A stretch of 64,000 nt of DNA from positions 1 to 64,000 of the forward strand of contig NZ_BCZE01000038.1 in NCBI RefSeq assembly GCF_001598555.1, given 5' to 3'. The notes beneath the pieces were generated by a model that saw only the letters and a program-made list of their open reading frames with translations, searched no databases and had not been told where the DNA came from. Below are positions 15,851 through 25,582 of this stretch, in pieces. The position numbers and the translations under genes were made by a program. This stretch comes from Novosphingobium rosa NBRC 15208. Its GTDB lineage: Bacteria > Pseudomonadota > Alphaproteobacteria > Sphingomonadales > Sphingomonadaceae. The stretch's first letter is position 1. Each line of letters starts with the position of its first letter.

Positions 15851-17151
15851 CAGGCCTCCAGCGAAGCCAGGGCGCCGCGCTTCCGGAAAAGCTCGCGCAG
15901 CACGGGGTAAATCTCGCGCCGGTGGTTGACCTTGCGCATCGCGAAATGCCGATGGGCCGCCGTCAGGCCTTCGTAGGCGGCCCACAGGTCGCTTTCGGCT
16001 TTGGTCATCGGCTGTTCCTCCGGACCGACCTCGATATAGGCGAAGTACTGGGTGATCGGGAGGATCGCATCCTTGAGCAGGCTGACCGTCTTCAGATTGT
16101 CGTGGCTCATGTTGTCGCCATCCGAGGCCTGAGCGACATAGATGTTCCAGTCCTCGGGGCGGTAGCGCGCCTCCACCACCGCCAGCAATTCCTCAAATGC
16201 GCTTGAGACCAGCGTGCCGCCCGATACGGCGCTGTGGAAGAAGGTCTCCTCGTCCACTTCGGCGGCGCGGTCGGTGTGGTGGATGAAGACGACATCGACA
16301 TGCTCGTAGCAGCGTGTCAGGAACAGGTGGAGCAGCGCGAAGAACCGCTTGGCGAGATCCTTCATATGCTCGGTCATCGATCCCGAGACGTCCATCAGGC
16401 AGAACATCACCGCCTGGGTGACCGGCTTGGGCACGGTTTCGAAGCGGCGATAGCGCAGGTCGACCGGATCGATGTAGGAGATCAGCGCGCGGCGGCGCAG
16501 GAGATGCTCGCGCTCCTTGCGCAGCTCTTCCAGCCGCTTTGTGTCGCTCTTCTCGAGTGGATCGCGGGATTCGATCCGTGCGATCTCCTCCTCGATCCGC
16601 TCCAGCTCGCCGCTGCTGGGCCGGCGCAGGGCGATGCGGCGCGACATCGCTTTCTGCATCGTGCGTTGCACCGAGAGGTTCGCGGGTGAGCCGACCGTGG
16701 TGTAACCCGCGCGGCGCAAGATGCTCGAATCCTCGCCGGTCAGCTTGCGCTTGGCGAGGTCGGGCAGTTCCAGATCGTCGAGGAACAGTTCGAGGAATTC
16801 CGCGCGCGACAGGACGAATCTGAAGTCGTCCTCGCCATCACCGCTGCCCGCTTGCGATCCACTGCCCGAGCCGCCGCCGGGGCGGGGTATCCGGTCGCCT
16901 TCAAGATAATCCTTGTTGCCCGGAAAGACCCTTTCGCGGTCCCCGCCGCGGGATGCGCGGCGCAGGGTTGGCTCGTTGATGCCACCGCGCGGGATGCTGA
17001 TCTGCCCCTCCCTGTCGAGATCCTTGATGCTGCGATCCTTGAGGCTGTCGCGGACGGCCTGCTGCACCGCCGCCTTGGCCCGGCGCAGGAAGCGCTGGCG
17101 ATTGACCAGGCTTTTGCCCCCAGGGTTCAGACGTCGGTCGATGATATGCAT
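15850..17151 (-). CDS. DUF444 (YeaH/YhbH) family protein with VWA-like domain
   Basis: 433 aa. Starts MHIIDRRLNPGGKSLVNRQRF, the invariant start of the family, so the ATG at 17149-17151 was chosen over the upstream in-frame start. An arginine-rich N-terminal part is followed by a low-complexity Gly/Ser linker (about 92-106), a charged coiled-coil-like helix (183-220) and a von Willebrand A-like domain with a MIDAS motif DVSGS (254-258) in FCLMDVSGSMTEHM. It probably binds metal and acts as the partner of the upstream kinase PrkA, as YeaH does for YeaG in enteric bacteria. Middle gene of the operon. Confidence 0.92.
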   Translation of the reverse strand: MHIIDRRLNPGGKSLVNRQRFLRRAKAAVQQAVRDSLKDRSIKDLDREGQISIPRGGINEPTLRRASRGGDRERVFPGNKDYLEGDRIPRPGGGSGSGSQAGSGDGEDDFRFVLSRAEFLELFLDDLELPDLAKRKLTGEDSSILRRAGYTTVGSPANLSVQRTMQKAMSRRIALRRPSSGELERIEEEIARIESRDPLEKSDTKRLEELRKEREHLLRRRALISYIDPVDLRYRRFETVPKPVTQAVMFCLMDVSGSMTEHMKDLAKRFFALLHLFLTRCYEHVDVVFIHHTDRAAEVDEETFFHSAVSGGTLVSSAFEELLAVVEARYRPEDWNIYVAQASDGDNMSHDNLKTVSLLKDAILPITQYFAYIEVGPEEQPMTKAESDLWAAYEGLTAAHRHFAMRKVNHRREIYPVLRELFRKRGALASLEA

Positions 17152-17171
17152 AGGGGCCTGTCGCGCCTCCT

Positions 17172-19115
17172 TCACCCAGCCTGCTTGACCCTGACGTACC
17201 ATTCGACGAGCCGGTGGACCTGCCGTTCCGTATAGCCACGCGCGACCATCCGCTCGACGAACTCGGTGTGCTTCTTCGCGCTGTCGCCGTCCTTCTTGGA
17301 GCCGAAGCTGATCACCGGAAGCAGATCCTCAACCTGGCTGAACATGCGTTTCTCGATGACCTCGCGGATCTTCTCGTAGGAGGTCCAGGAGGGGTTGCGG
17401 CCCTCATTGGCGGCCCGTGTCCGCAGCGCGAACTTGACCACCTCGTTACGGAAGTCCTTGGGATTGGCGATTCCGGCGGGCTTTTCGGTCTTTGAAAGCT
17501 CCCGGTCGATCACCTCGCGGTTGAGCAGCTGCCCGGTATCGGGGTCCTTGAAGTCGAGATCCTCGATCCATGCATCGGCGTAAGCGACATAGCGGTCGAA
17601 CAGGTTCTGGCCGTAGTCGAGGTAGCTTTCGAGATAGGCCTTCTGGACCTCATTGCCGATGAAATCGGCATAGCGCGGCGCCAGCTCGCCCTTCACGAAT
17701 TCGAGGTAGCGCGCCTCACTGTCGGACGGGAACTGCTCCTGCCGGATCATCCGTTCCAGGACGTACATCAGGTGGACCGGATCGGCCGCGATCTCATTCG
17801 TATCGTGGTTGAAGGTGGCCGAGAGCGCCTTGAAGGCGAAGCGGGTCGAGATGCCCGACATACCCTCGTCCACGCCCGCGGCATCCTTGTATTCCTGCAG
17901 GCTTTTCGCCCGCGGGTCGATCTCGCGCAGCATCTCGCCATCATAGACCCGCATCTTGGAATAGAGGTTCGAGTTTTCATGCTCGCGCATCCGGGTGAGC
18001 ACGCAGAACCGCGCCAGCATGTCGAGCGTTCCCGGGGCGCAGGACGCGGAGGACAGTTCGGATTCGCGCAGCAGCTTTTCATAAACCTGCCGCTCTTCCG
18101 TGGCGCGCAGGCAGTAGGGCACCTTGATCACGAAGATGCGGTCGATGAAGGCTTCGTTGTTCTTGTTGTTCTTGAAATTCTGCCATTCGCTCTCGTTGGA
18201 GTGGGCCATGATCACGCCGGAGAACGGGATGGCCCCGATGTTTTCCGTGCCGATGTAATTGCCCTCCTGCGTCGCGGTGAGCAGTGGGTGGAGCATCTTG
18301 ATCGGCGCCTTGAACATCTCGACGAATTCGAGAATGCCCTGATTCGCGCGGTTGAGGCCGCCCGAATAGCTGTAGGCGTCGGGATCGTTCTGCGACAGCA
18401 TCTCGAGCTTGCGGATATCGACCTTGCCGACCAGCGAGGAGATGTCCTGGTTGTTTTCATCGCCCGGTTCGGTCTTGGAGATCGCGATCTGGCGCATGCG
18501 CGAAGGCATCAGCCGGACCACCTTGAATTTCGAGATGTCGCCGCCGAACTCGTCGAGCCGTTTGCGGCACCATGGGCTGACCAGCCCGGTCAGGCGGCGG
18601 CGGGGTATTCCGTATTTGTCCTCTATCGCCGGGCCATGGAGCTCGGCATCGAACAGGGCGAGCGGGCTTTCGAAGATCGGGCTGATCTCGTCATTGGCCT
18701 TGAGGGCGTAGATGGGATATTGCTCCATCAGCGCCTTGAGCCGCTCGGCCAGCGACGACTTGCCGCCTCCCACCGGGCCGAGCAGATAGAGAATCTGCTT
18801 GCGCTCCTCGAGGCCCTGCGAGGCATGGCGCAGGAAGGCGACGATCTGCTCGATCGTCTGCTCCATGCCATAGAAGCTTGTGAAGCTGGGGTAGAGGCGG
18901 ATGGTCCGGTTCATGAAGATCCGGCCGAGTCGCTGATCCTGCGCCGTATCGATGATCTGGGGCTCGCCAATGGCGGCCAGCAGCCTTTCCGCAGCGGTCG
19001 CGTACATCAGCGGATCCTTGCGGCATCCGATGAGATAATCTTCCAGCGATATCTCCAACTGGCGTCGCTCGTCGAATTTCCGCATGAAATCGGAAAACAG
19101 ATCGCTGTCAGCCAA
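17172..19115 (-). CDS. prkA: PrkA/YeaG serine protein kinase (AAA+ domain)
   Basis: 647 aa, close to the 640-644 aa of E. coli YeaG and B. subtilis PrkA. The N-terminal AAA+ domain contains Walker A GPVGGGKS (113-120); the region MLHPLLTATQEGNYIGTEN and the PrkA C-terminal domain follow. No ATG fits before Met11. A TTG at 19113-19115 has GGTGGGAG 7 nt upstream and is the best start; the longer TTG frame from 19145 has no ribosome site. First gene of prkA-yeaH-spoVR, 20 nt before yeaH. Family role: stress- and starvation-linked kinase/AAA+ protease-like regulator. Start codon choice is inference. Confidence 0.92.
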   Translation of the reverse strand: MADSDLFSDFMRKFDERRQLEISLEDYLIGCRKDPLMYATAAERLLAAIGEPQIIDTAQDQRLGRIFMNRTIRLYPSFTSFYGMEQTIEQIVAFLRHASQGLEERKQILYLLGPVGGGKSSLAERLKALMEQYPIYALKANDEISPIFESPLALFDAELHGPAIEDKYGIPRRRLTGLVSPWCRKRLDEFGGDISKFKVVRLMPSRMRQIAISKTEPGDENNQDISSLVGKVDIRKLEMLSQNDPDAYSYSGGLNRANQGILEFVEMFKAPIKMLHPLLTATQEGNYIGTENIGAIPFSGVIMAHSNESEWQNFKNNKNNEAFIDRIFVIKVPYCLRATEERQVYEKLLRESELSSASCAPGTLDMLARFCVLTRMREHENSNLYSKMRVYDGEMLREIDPRAKSLQEYKDAAGVDEGMSGISTRFAFKALSATFNHDTNEIAADPVHLMYVLERMIRQEQFPSDSEARYLEFVKGELAPRYADFIGNEVQKAYLESYLDYGQNLFDRYVAYADAWIEDLDFKDPDTGQLLNREVIDRELSKTEKPAGIANPKDFRNEVVKFALRTRAANEGRNPSWTSYEKIREVIEKRMFSQVEDLLPVISFGSKKDGDSAKKHTEFVERMVARGYTERQVHRLVEWYVRVKQAG

Positions 19116-19414
19116 TGATCGACTCCCACCCAAAGTGTCCGTCAACGAAAAGCAATGTATGCCTTTGCGAGGGTGTTGACCAGTGGATCGTGGTATTCTG
19201 ATCAGATATTTGCGTCATGAAGGTGTTGCATCGCAGCAGTCGGGCGACGTGAGCGCTCGGCATCGGCCCGGCCCGTCGAGTTCGCGTGCTTCGGGCACTG
19301 GGCAGGCCGGGCTCGATCGCAGAAGCAAACGCGGCCTGATCGAGGGATCGAGCCCCTGGAAGTCAGCTCTGTCAGCGGTTCGGGAACGTTGACAGAGCGT
19401 AACGCACCGCCTCG
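19116..19414. other. intergenic region upstream of prkA, with hairpin
   Basis: 299 bases between the prkA start and the stop of the aldehyde dehydrogenase gene. It should hold the prkA operon promoter; I could not find a clear sigma-70 or stress-sigma (GGAAC-N16-GTT) match. Its right end carries the hairpin listed separately. No coding gene seen. Confidence 0.4.
19366..19398 (-). terminator. hairpin downstream of the aldehyde dehydrogenase gene
   Basis: Perfect 9-bp arms GCTCTGTCA (19366-19374) and TGACAGAGC (19390-19398) around a 15-nt loop, beginning 16 nt after the dehydrogenase stop. No U-run follows, so termination strength is uncertain. Confidence 0.45.
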
Positions 19415-20830
19415 CTATCGGTCGAGATCGACCGCATTGATGATATGGGCCTGGGTATATTCCAGCAATCCGGCCTCGCCCAGCTCGGCGCCCAGACCGG
19501 ATTGCATCACCCCGCGAAAGGGAATGCGCGGATCGATGGCCAGATGCTGGTTGACCCAGACCGTCCCGGTGTTGATCCGGCGCGCGATGTCCGTCGCGCG
19601 CGCCACATCGCGGCTCCAGATGGTGCCCGCCAGACCATAATCGGAGGCGTTGGCCCGCGCGATCACCTCCTCGATGTCGGTGAAGCGCAGCACCGGCAGC
19701 ACGGGCCCGAACTGCTCCTCGCGCACCAGCGGAGCCTCGTCATCCAGTCCGGCAATGATGGTGGGCGGGATGAAATAGCCGGGCCGGTCCAGCGGCGCGC
19801 CACCGGCCAGAACCTGTCCTTTGCCGCGTGCATCCGCCAGCAAGGCGCTAACCTTCTCGAACTGCATCCGGTTCTGCACCGGCCCGATGGTCACGCCCTG
19901 TCTGGTGCCCTCATCCACCACGGCGGCCTGCGCGAGCCGGGCGATTTCCTCGCAAAAGGCGTCATGGATGCTGTCATGGACATAGGCCCGCTTGATCGCG
20001 ACGCAGATCTGCCCGGCATTGGTCATCGCGCCCTGATAGACCTTTTGCGCGGCCAGCGCCGGAGGCATGTCGTCAAGCACGATGGCGGCGTCATTCCCGC
20101 CCAGTTCCAGCGTGACGCGCTTCACGGTTCCCGCGGCTGAGGCCATCACTTTCTTGCCCGTTTCGGTCGATCCGGTGAAGGCCACTTTCATCACATCGGG
20201 ATGGCTGGTGAGCAGCGGCCCCAGCTCATTCTGATCGGCGATGATGTTGACCACGCCGGCAGGCAGGATGTCCGCCAGAATTTCGCCCAGCAACAGCGTG
20301 GTCAACGGCGTTGTGGGGGCCGGTTTGGCCACCATCGTGTTGCCCGCCATCAGGCATGGCCCCAGCTTGTTGGCCAGCAGCACCAGCGGGAAGTTCCAGG
20401 GGGTGATCGCGGCGCAGACCCCCAGCGGCGTGCGGTGCTCGATCACGCGATGGCCGGGTTCGTCCACCAGCACCTTGTCGGCGATCCGCATCTCGGCGAA
20501 GGCCTTGAGGGTGAAGACCGTGCCCATCACCTCGGCATGGGCCTGATCGAGCGGCTTGCCCTGTTCGGCGGTGAGCAGATGGGCGAAAGCTTCCGCGCGG
20601 GACAACAGCCCGTCGGCAATCGCCTGGATCAGAGCGGCGCGGGCCTCCTGCGTTGTGTCGGCCCAGGCGGGAAAGGCGTCGCGCGCCGCGCGCACGGCGG
20701 CCTCAAGCTGGGATCCATCGGCCTTGGGGCAGGTGGCCAGCACAGTTTCGGTGGCCGGGTTCATGACCTCGAAATGGCTGGCGCCATCCACCAGTTGGCC
20801 GCCGATCAGCAGGCGATAATGCACGCTCAT
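19415..20830 (-). CDS. NAD(P)-dependent aldehyde dehydrogenase
   Basis: 471-aa cytosolic ALDH-superfamily enzyme oxidising an aldehyde to the acid. Substrate-tunnel and cofactor motifs are complete: TPWNFPLV (143-150), KPAPTTPLT, AFTGSTETGKK, the general-base Glu242 in LELGGND and the nucleophile Cys276 in NAGQICVAIKRAYVH. FGPVLPVLRF and the C-terminal SGLGAELGEAGLLEYT also match. The long open frame extends about 100 codons upstream into the esterase gene, but the ATG at 20828-20830 fits family length. It follows the esterase by 20 nt and is the last gene of the esterase-alcohol dehydrogenase cluster, so it probably oxidises the aldehyde made by the neighbouring alcohol dehydrogenase. Confidence 0.92.
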   Translation of the reverse strand: MSVHYRLLIGGQLVDGASHFEVMNPATETVLATCPKADGSQLEAAVRAARDAFPAWADTTQEARAALIQAIADGLLSRAEAFAHLLTAEQGKPLDQAHAEVMGTVFTLKAFAEMRIADKVLVDEPGHRVIEHRTPLGVCAAITPWNFPLVLLANKLGPCLMAGNTMVAKPAPTTPLTTLLLGEILADILPAGVVNIIADQNELGPLLTSHPDVMKVAFTGSTETGKKVMASAAGTVKRVTLELGGNDAAIVLDDMPPALAAQKVYQGAMTNAGQICVAIKRAYVHDSIHDAFCEEIARLAQAAVVDEGTRQGVTIGPVQNRMQFEKVSALLADARGKGQVLAGGAPLDRPGYFIPPTIIAGLDDEAPLVREEQFGPVLPVLRFTDIEEVIARANASDYGLAGTIWSRDVARATDIARRINTGTVWVNQHLAIDPRIPFRGVMQSGLGAELGEAGLLEYTQAHIINAVDLDR

Positions 20831-20850
20831 ATCCGGTTCTCCATATTCGA

Positions 20851-21789
20851 TCAAAGGGCTGCGATCAGGTCGAGGCCTGCACGCAGGAAGCCGTCCACAT
20901 CGCCCTGCGCCGAAGGCAGCGCCCGGCGCAGGTTGACGAAGCCATGGATCATCCCTTCGGCCTCGATTGCGATCACCGTGGCCCCGGCATCCCTTGCCCT
21001 TTGGGCATAGGCCAGTCCCTGATCGCGCAAAGGGTCCAGACTGGCCGTCAGCATCAGCAGCGGGGTGGAAGGGATGGGGCCGTTCAGCAGCCGATAGCGC
21101 GGATCGTCGCCGGGCCGCCCGCAAAGCGAGTCGAACCAGTCCATGACGGAGCGGGTGATCATATAGCCTTCGCCCAGATCGCGCACCGAAGGCCAGTCAT
21201 TGCCACCGCCGACGAAAGGATAAAGCGCCCATTGCGCCAGCACCGGCACCGCTGCCGGGGCGATCCCCAGCCGCTGGGCGACCAGCAGCGCCAGATGGCC
21301 GCCCGCGCTGTCGCCACAGGTGATCAGGCTGGTGACGTGCCTGCCCAGATCGCCTGGCTGACCGGCGACCCAGCGGGCGGCGGTCTCGGCATCCTCGGCA
21401 AAGGCGGGGAAGGGGTGATCGGGCGCCAGCCGGTAATCGACAGCCAGCACCGGCAGATCGCAGCGGCTGGCAAGGGTGCGGCAGAAGGCATCATGCGAGG
21501 CAAGATCCCCGAAAACGAAGCCGCCGCCGTGGAAGAACAGGATCAGCGGCCCGGCTTCGCGCTCAAGCCGCCGGTCATACAGGCGCAGAGGGATGGCGCC
21601 GTCTGAGCCGGGGCATGCCAGATCACGCACCATGGGCAGGGGCGCGGAAGGGATGTCCGCGCTTTGTCCCATCGCGCGCATCATGGCGCGCACCGCCTTT
21701 ATGGGCAGATCCTGCATCGGCGGCGCGCCGGAGGAGGCTGCCTGCGCCAGAAAAGCGGCGACATCGGCGCGGATGAACGGTTCAGTCAC
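20851..21789 (-). CDS. alpha/beta-hydrolase esterase, HSL (family IV) type
   Basis: 312-aa carboxylesterase. The oxyanion motif HGGGF (residues 87-91) and nucleophile elbow GDSAG (159-163, Ser161) define the hormone-sensitive-lipase family; Asp in LTASLDPLRDQG and His in EGMIHGFVN complete the triad. The start is GTG at 21787-21789, giving MTEPFIRADV and an 8-nt overlap with the stop of the alcohol dehydrogenase gene; no better ATG exists in frame. No signal peptide, so it acts in the cytosol. Lying between an alcohol dehydrogenase and an aldehyde dehydrogenase, it probably frees the alcohol from an imported ester. Confidence 0.9.
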   Translation of the reverse strand: MTEPFIRADVAAFLAQAASSGAPPMQDLPIKAVRAMMRAMGQSADIPSAPLPMVRDLACPGSDGAIPLRLYDRRLEREAGPLILFFHGGGFVFGDLASHDAFCRTLASRCDLPVLAVDYRLAPDHPFPAFAEDAETAARWVAGQPGDLGRHVTSLITCGDSAGGHLALLVAQRLGIAPAAVPVLAQWALYPFVGGGNDWPSVRDLGEGYMITRSVMDWFDSLCGRPGDDPRYRLLNGPIPSTPLLMLTASLDPLRDQGLAYAQRARDAGATVIAIEAEGMIHGFVNLRRALPSAQGDVDGFLRAGLDLIAAL

Positions 21790-22915
21790 GGTCGAGCCCC
21801 TCCACCGGCAGGCGCAACACCGGCTTGACCACCTCTCCATTTTCTGCGGCGGCGATGGCCATCGTGATCTCGGCGAAGTCGAAGAAACGGATCAGCCGAT
21901 CGAAGGGAAAGCGCCCGGCCCGGTAATGGCCGATAAGGTCGGGGATGAAGCTGGCTGGATCTGCGCCGCCTTCAACAACCCCGCGGATCACGCGCCCTCC
22001 GCTCATCAGATATGTGGCATCGGTGCGAAGAGTCGCGCGCGGCTCATAGGCGCCCACCAGAGCAAGCTCTCCGCGCGGGGCGAGGGCGGGCAACGCCGCA
22101 TTGCACGCATCGATGAGGCCGGTGGTGTCGATGATGTAGTCGAAACCTGCCGCGCATCCCGCCGCTGCGGCATGATCGGCCATGCCAGCGGCATCGGCAA
22201 GGGCCGCATGGGTGGCGCCCAGCGTCAGGGCCAGTTCGACCCGGGCCGGATTGATATCCAGCGCCATGATCGTGGCGGCCCCGGCGATCCCCGCCGCCAT
22301 CACGGCCGAGAGCCCTACGGCGCCCGCGCCGATCACCGCCACACTGCTGCCAGCCCGCACGCGCAGGGCGTTCAGCACCGTCCCCGCGCCGGTCTGGATG
22401 CCGCAGCCCAGCGGGCCGAGCAGTTCGATAGGCAGATCGCGCTCAACCTTCACCACATTGCGCTGCTGGACCAGCGCATGGCTGGCAAAGGAGGATTGGC
22501 CGAAAACATGGCTATGAACGCTTTGCCCTGCCGCATCGCTCAGCGCTGTCGAACCGTCGCGGCGGCTGCCGGAGAAATTGAGCGCGGCCCAGTCTTGGCA
22601 ATAGGCCGGGACATGATCGTGACAGGCGCCGCATCCCCCGCAGGACGCAAAGGAAAGGACCACGTGATCGCCGATGGCCAGGCCGGTGACCTCGCTGCCG
22701 ATCCGTAGCACCACGCCCGAGCCTTCATGCCCCAGCACCACCGGCATGGGCACCGGCAGCAGGCCGTCGCGCATCACCATATCGGTATGGCACACGCCCA
22801 CGCCGCGCAGTTCGACCAGCACCTCGTCGGCGCGAGGGTCTTTCAGGATCAGGGTTTCGAGGACAGGCGCGGCGCCGATACGCCGCTGAACGGCCGCAAG
22901 AATGGGCTGGGGCAT
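21782..22915 (-). CDS. zinc-dependent alcohol dehydrogenase, aryl-alcohol type
   Basis: 377-aa medium-chain dehydrogenase. Catalytic-zinc residues Cys42 (GVCHTD), His63-Glu64 (LGHEGSGVV) and Cys in GPLGCGIQTGAGTVLNAL are present, together with the structural-zinc cysteines C92, C95, C98 and C106. The Rossmann motif is GAGAVGLSAVMAA and an acidic LDIN after beta-2 favours NAD. GCGIQTGAG is typical of benzyl/aryl alcohol and geraniol dehydrogenases. First enzyme gene after the TonB receptor (59 nt). Likely oxidises the alcohol released by the esterase. The alcohol is not identifiable from sequence. Confidence 0.9.
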   Translation of the reverse strand: MPQPILAAVQRRIGAAPVLETLILKDPRADEVLVELRGVGVCHTDMVMRDGLLPVPMPVVLGHEGSGVVLRIGSEVTGLAIGDHVVLSFASCGGCGACHDHVPAYCQDWAALNFSGSRRDGSTALSDAAGQSVHSHVFGQSSFASHALVQQRNVVKVERDLPIELLGPLGCGIQTGAGTVLNALRVRAGSSVAVIGAGAVGLSAVMAAGIAGAATIMALDINPARVELALTLGATHAALADAAGMADHAAAAGCAAGFDYIIDTTGLIDACNAALPALAPRGELALVGAYEPRATLRTDATYLMSGGRVIRGVVEGGADPASFIPDLIGHYRAGRFPFDRLIRFFDFAEITMAIAAAENGEVVKPVLRLPVEGLDRD

Positions 22916-22974
22916 GGTCGTCTTTCATGGAGGAGATGGGATGACGGGGAGGCGGCCCCTCCCCGGGACGCAGG

Positions 22975-25455
22975 TCAGAATTTGATCCCCAGCCTGGCGT
23001 ACCATTCGGCCGGGCGGCTGTAGGTGCCGAACACCAGACCCGCCGTGAAATTGGGCCCGCCGGTGACCAGATAGCGGTTGTTGGTGATGTTGGTGCCGCC
23101 CACGGTCAGGTCATAGCGCCCGCCGGGGGCTTTCCAGCTCAGGCTGGCGTTCATGATGTCGGTGGCCTGGCGGACCAGCACATAGGTGCCTTCCGTGTCG
23201 TTGCGCATGCTTGTGGTGTGGGTCCAGTCACCCAGCAGCACCAGCTTGCCCCGGCCCACCGGCACTTCGTAGCGCGGCGACAGGTTGATCTTCCAATGCG
23301 GCGCCTTGGGCAGATTGGCCCCGGTGTAGACGCCCATCTGATAGGCGCTGGGCGCCACCTGCGCCCCTGACGAAACCGAGGTGTAATAGGCATCGAGATA
23401 GCTGAGCGAGCTGGTGAGCGTGAAGCCGCCGCCCGGCGCCACGGTGCCTTCCAGCTCCACGCCCTTGATGCGCGCGTCGCCCGCATTCTGAATGGTGGGG
23501 GAAAGGCCCTGCTGGAAGTTGAGCTGGATGCCCTGATAGCGCGTGGTGAAAGCCGCCAGATTGACCTGCAGCCGGTGGTCGAGCAGCGTCGATTTGATGC
23601 CGATCTCGAAGGTTTCTGCATGTTCCGGCCCGAAGGTGGGCGCGACCTTCAGCGGATTGGTCAGCCGCGTGGTCCAGCTTCCGGTCTTGTAGCCGCGCGA
23701 CCATGAGGCATAGGCCATCAACCCCTTGCGCGGGGTGATCTGCACCCCGGCCTTGGGGCTGAAATTGCTGAACGTCTGCTTGTCGGGCGTGGCGGGGTAA
23801 TAGAGCAGGGGCTGGCTGGGGTCCGGGAAGCCCAGCGCGCTGGCGCAGGCGGCATTGGGAGCGCTGGCCGAGCAATTGGCGAATTTGTAAGCCAACCCGT
23901 TATCGTCGGACTGATAGCCGTGATACGCCTTGTCCTCATGGGTGAAACGGCCGCCCAGCGTCAGGCCGATCAGATCGCCGGGATGATAATCCAGCTGGCC
24001 ATAGCCGGCGTAGTTCACGGTGCTGAGCCGTCCCGGTCCATCCACCTGGAGCAGGCCCTGATCGAAGATCACATAGTCATGCAGATCGCCGCTTTCCTTG
24101 AAGGCATAGGCGCCCAGCACATAGGTCAGCCGATTGTCCAGCGCCTTGCCGGTCAGTTGCAGCTCCTGGCTCCATTGCTGCTGCTTCACCGTGAAGCTGA
24201 GCTGCAGCATCTGCAGCGGCGAGCCGGACTGGTCGGTGCCCGCCGCAAAGTTCAGCTTGCGCCATGCCGAGATCGACTTGAGATGGATGTTGGCGGCCAG
24301 ATCGCCTTCCAGAGTGAGCGCGAGGCCGCCCTGCTGCAGCTTCGAGAAGTTGAGGCCGGTGGCATAGGAGGTGTCGATGTTGCCCGTGGCATTGGCCCAG
24401 CGGCTGTCCCACGGCAGGCGGCCCGTGCCGGTGGCGGCGCCCACATTGGCCCCTGCCAGCGCGGCCACCGTGTTGTAGCCTGCCGCCCCGCCGCGCGGGC
24501 CGCAGACAGCGCCGAGCCCCGCGCCGGTCAGCACGGAGGCGGGCAGGCTGATGCAGGCGTTGTAGACGCCGGCCAGGCCACCGGGGTAGTTTTCCGTGGT
24601 CATCAGCACGGTGTTGGGCGTGGCGTCCTGATCGACATGCGTATAGTCCGCGGCCAGCGTGGCTTTCACCCCGGGGGCGATGTCCCATTTGAGCTTGCCG
24701 CGCAGGTTCCAGCTGTTGTCGCCACCCTGCTGGCCGTCACCCGTGCTGGTGCCCGCGGCGGCGAAGGCGGTGACCGGATCGGTGGTGTAGGCGCCGCCGC
24801 CCGGATAGGGGATGCGTTTCTGATAGCCCTGACGGCTCAGGATGCCGAAGGAGAGCGAGGAGAAGAGCGTCTCGCTGATCGGCATATCGACCGTGGCGCG
24901 GGCCTGCAGGCGGTTGTAACTGCCCGTGGTGACATCGCCGATAAAGCGGAATTCGCGGCCCGGATCATGGGTGACGATGCTGATCGCCCCGCCGATGGTG
25001 TTGCGGCCGAACAGCGTGCCCTGCGGCCCCTTGAGCACCTCGATCCGATCGACATCGAGCAGATCCTGATTGGCCCCCACCGAACGCGCGAGATAGACGC
25101 CATCGACATAGACACCCACCGCCGGATCGATGTTGAAGGCGAAATCGGCAACGCCAATGCCCCGGATCGAGGCGCCCAGCACCGCGCTGGAGCCGGAAAA
25201 GGGCGTGGAGGAATCGAGCGTGACATTGGGCGAGATCGCCGAGAGCGCCGACACGTCCCCCACCGCGCGTTCCTTCAGCGCATTGGCGGTGAAGGCTGAA
25301 ATGGCGATGGGCACGCTCTGGACATTCTCGCTGCGCTTTTGCGCGGTGACGACGATCTCCTCGATGCCGCCATGGCCGCCGGTGTCGGTCTGCGCCTGCG
25401 CGATGCAGGGCAGGGCGGTTGTGGCCAGCAACAGGCCGATGCAGTGACGAAGCAT
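22975..25455 (-). CDS. TonB-dependent receptor, sphingomonad catabolic type
   Basis: 826 aa. Signal peptide with cleavage after CIAQAQ (about residue 22), TonB-box-like EEIVVTAQKR, plug with VDRIEVLKGPQGTLFGRNTIGGAISIVT (abbreviated to DRIEVLKGPQGTLFGRNT), and a barrel ending in WYARLGIKF. GGGGGAG lies 7 nt before the ATG at 25453-25455. The IEEIVVTAQKR start and GPQGTLFGRN plug are typical of the large sphingomonad set that takes up aromatic and other organic ligands rather than ferric siderophores. It heads the ADH-esterase-ALDH operon and lies downstream of an AraC regulator on the same strand. Confidence 0.92.
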   Translation of the reverse strand: MLRHCIGLLLATTALPCIAQAQTDTGGHGGIEEIVVTAQKRSENVQSVPIAISAFTANALKERAVGDVSALSAISPNVTLDSSTPFSGSSAVLGASIRGIGVADFAFNIDPAVGVYVDGVYLARSVGANQDLLDVDRIEVLKGPQGTLFGRNTIGGAISIVTHDPGREFRFIGDVTTGSYNRLQARATVDMPISETLFSSLSFGILSRQGYQKRIPYPGGGAYTTDPVTAFAAAGTSTGDGQQGGDNSWNLRGKLKWDIAPGVKATLAADYTHVDQDATPNTVLMTTENYPGGLAGVYNACISLPASVLTGAGLGAVCGPRGGAAGYNTVAALAGANVGAATGTGRLPWDSRWANATGNIDTSYATGLNFSKLQQGGLALTLEGDLAANIHLKSISAWRKLNFAAGTDQSGSPLQMLQLSFTVKQQQWSQELQLTGKALDNRLTYVLGAYAFKESGDLHDYVIFDQGLLQVDGPGRLSTVNYAGYGQLDYHPGDLIGLTLGGRFTHEDKAYHGYQSDDNGLAYKFANCSASAPNAACASALGFPDPSQPLLYYPATPDKQTFSNFSPKAGVQITPRKGLMAYASWSRGYKTGSWTTRLTNPLKVAPTFGPEHAETFEIGIKSTLLDHRLQVNLAAFTTRYQGIQLNFQQGLSPTIQNAGDARIKGVELEGTVAPGGGFTLTSSLSYLDAYYTSVSSGAQVAPSAYQMGVYTGANLPKAPHWKINLSPRYEVPVGRGKLVLLGDWTHTTSMRNDTEGTYVLVRQATDIMNASLSWKAPGGRYDLTVGGTNITNNRYLVTGGPNFTAGLVFGTYSRPAEWYARLGIKF

Positions 25456-25582
25456 GTGGTTCTCCCCCAAGGGATCGCGCCGGTACGATGCTGGCACGAT
25501 TCCCGTTGAAGGAGAGATTAGGCCGGAACAGGGAGATGGGCGCGCACTCGGGCGAACCGGGGAGCAGGATTGGCGCGCACCT

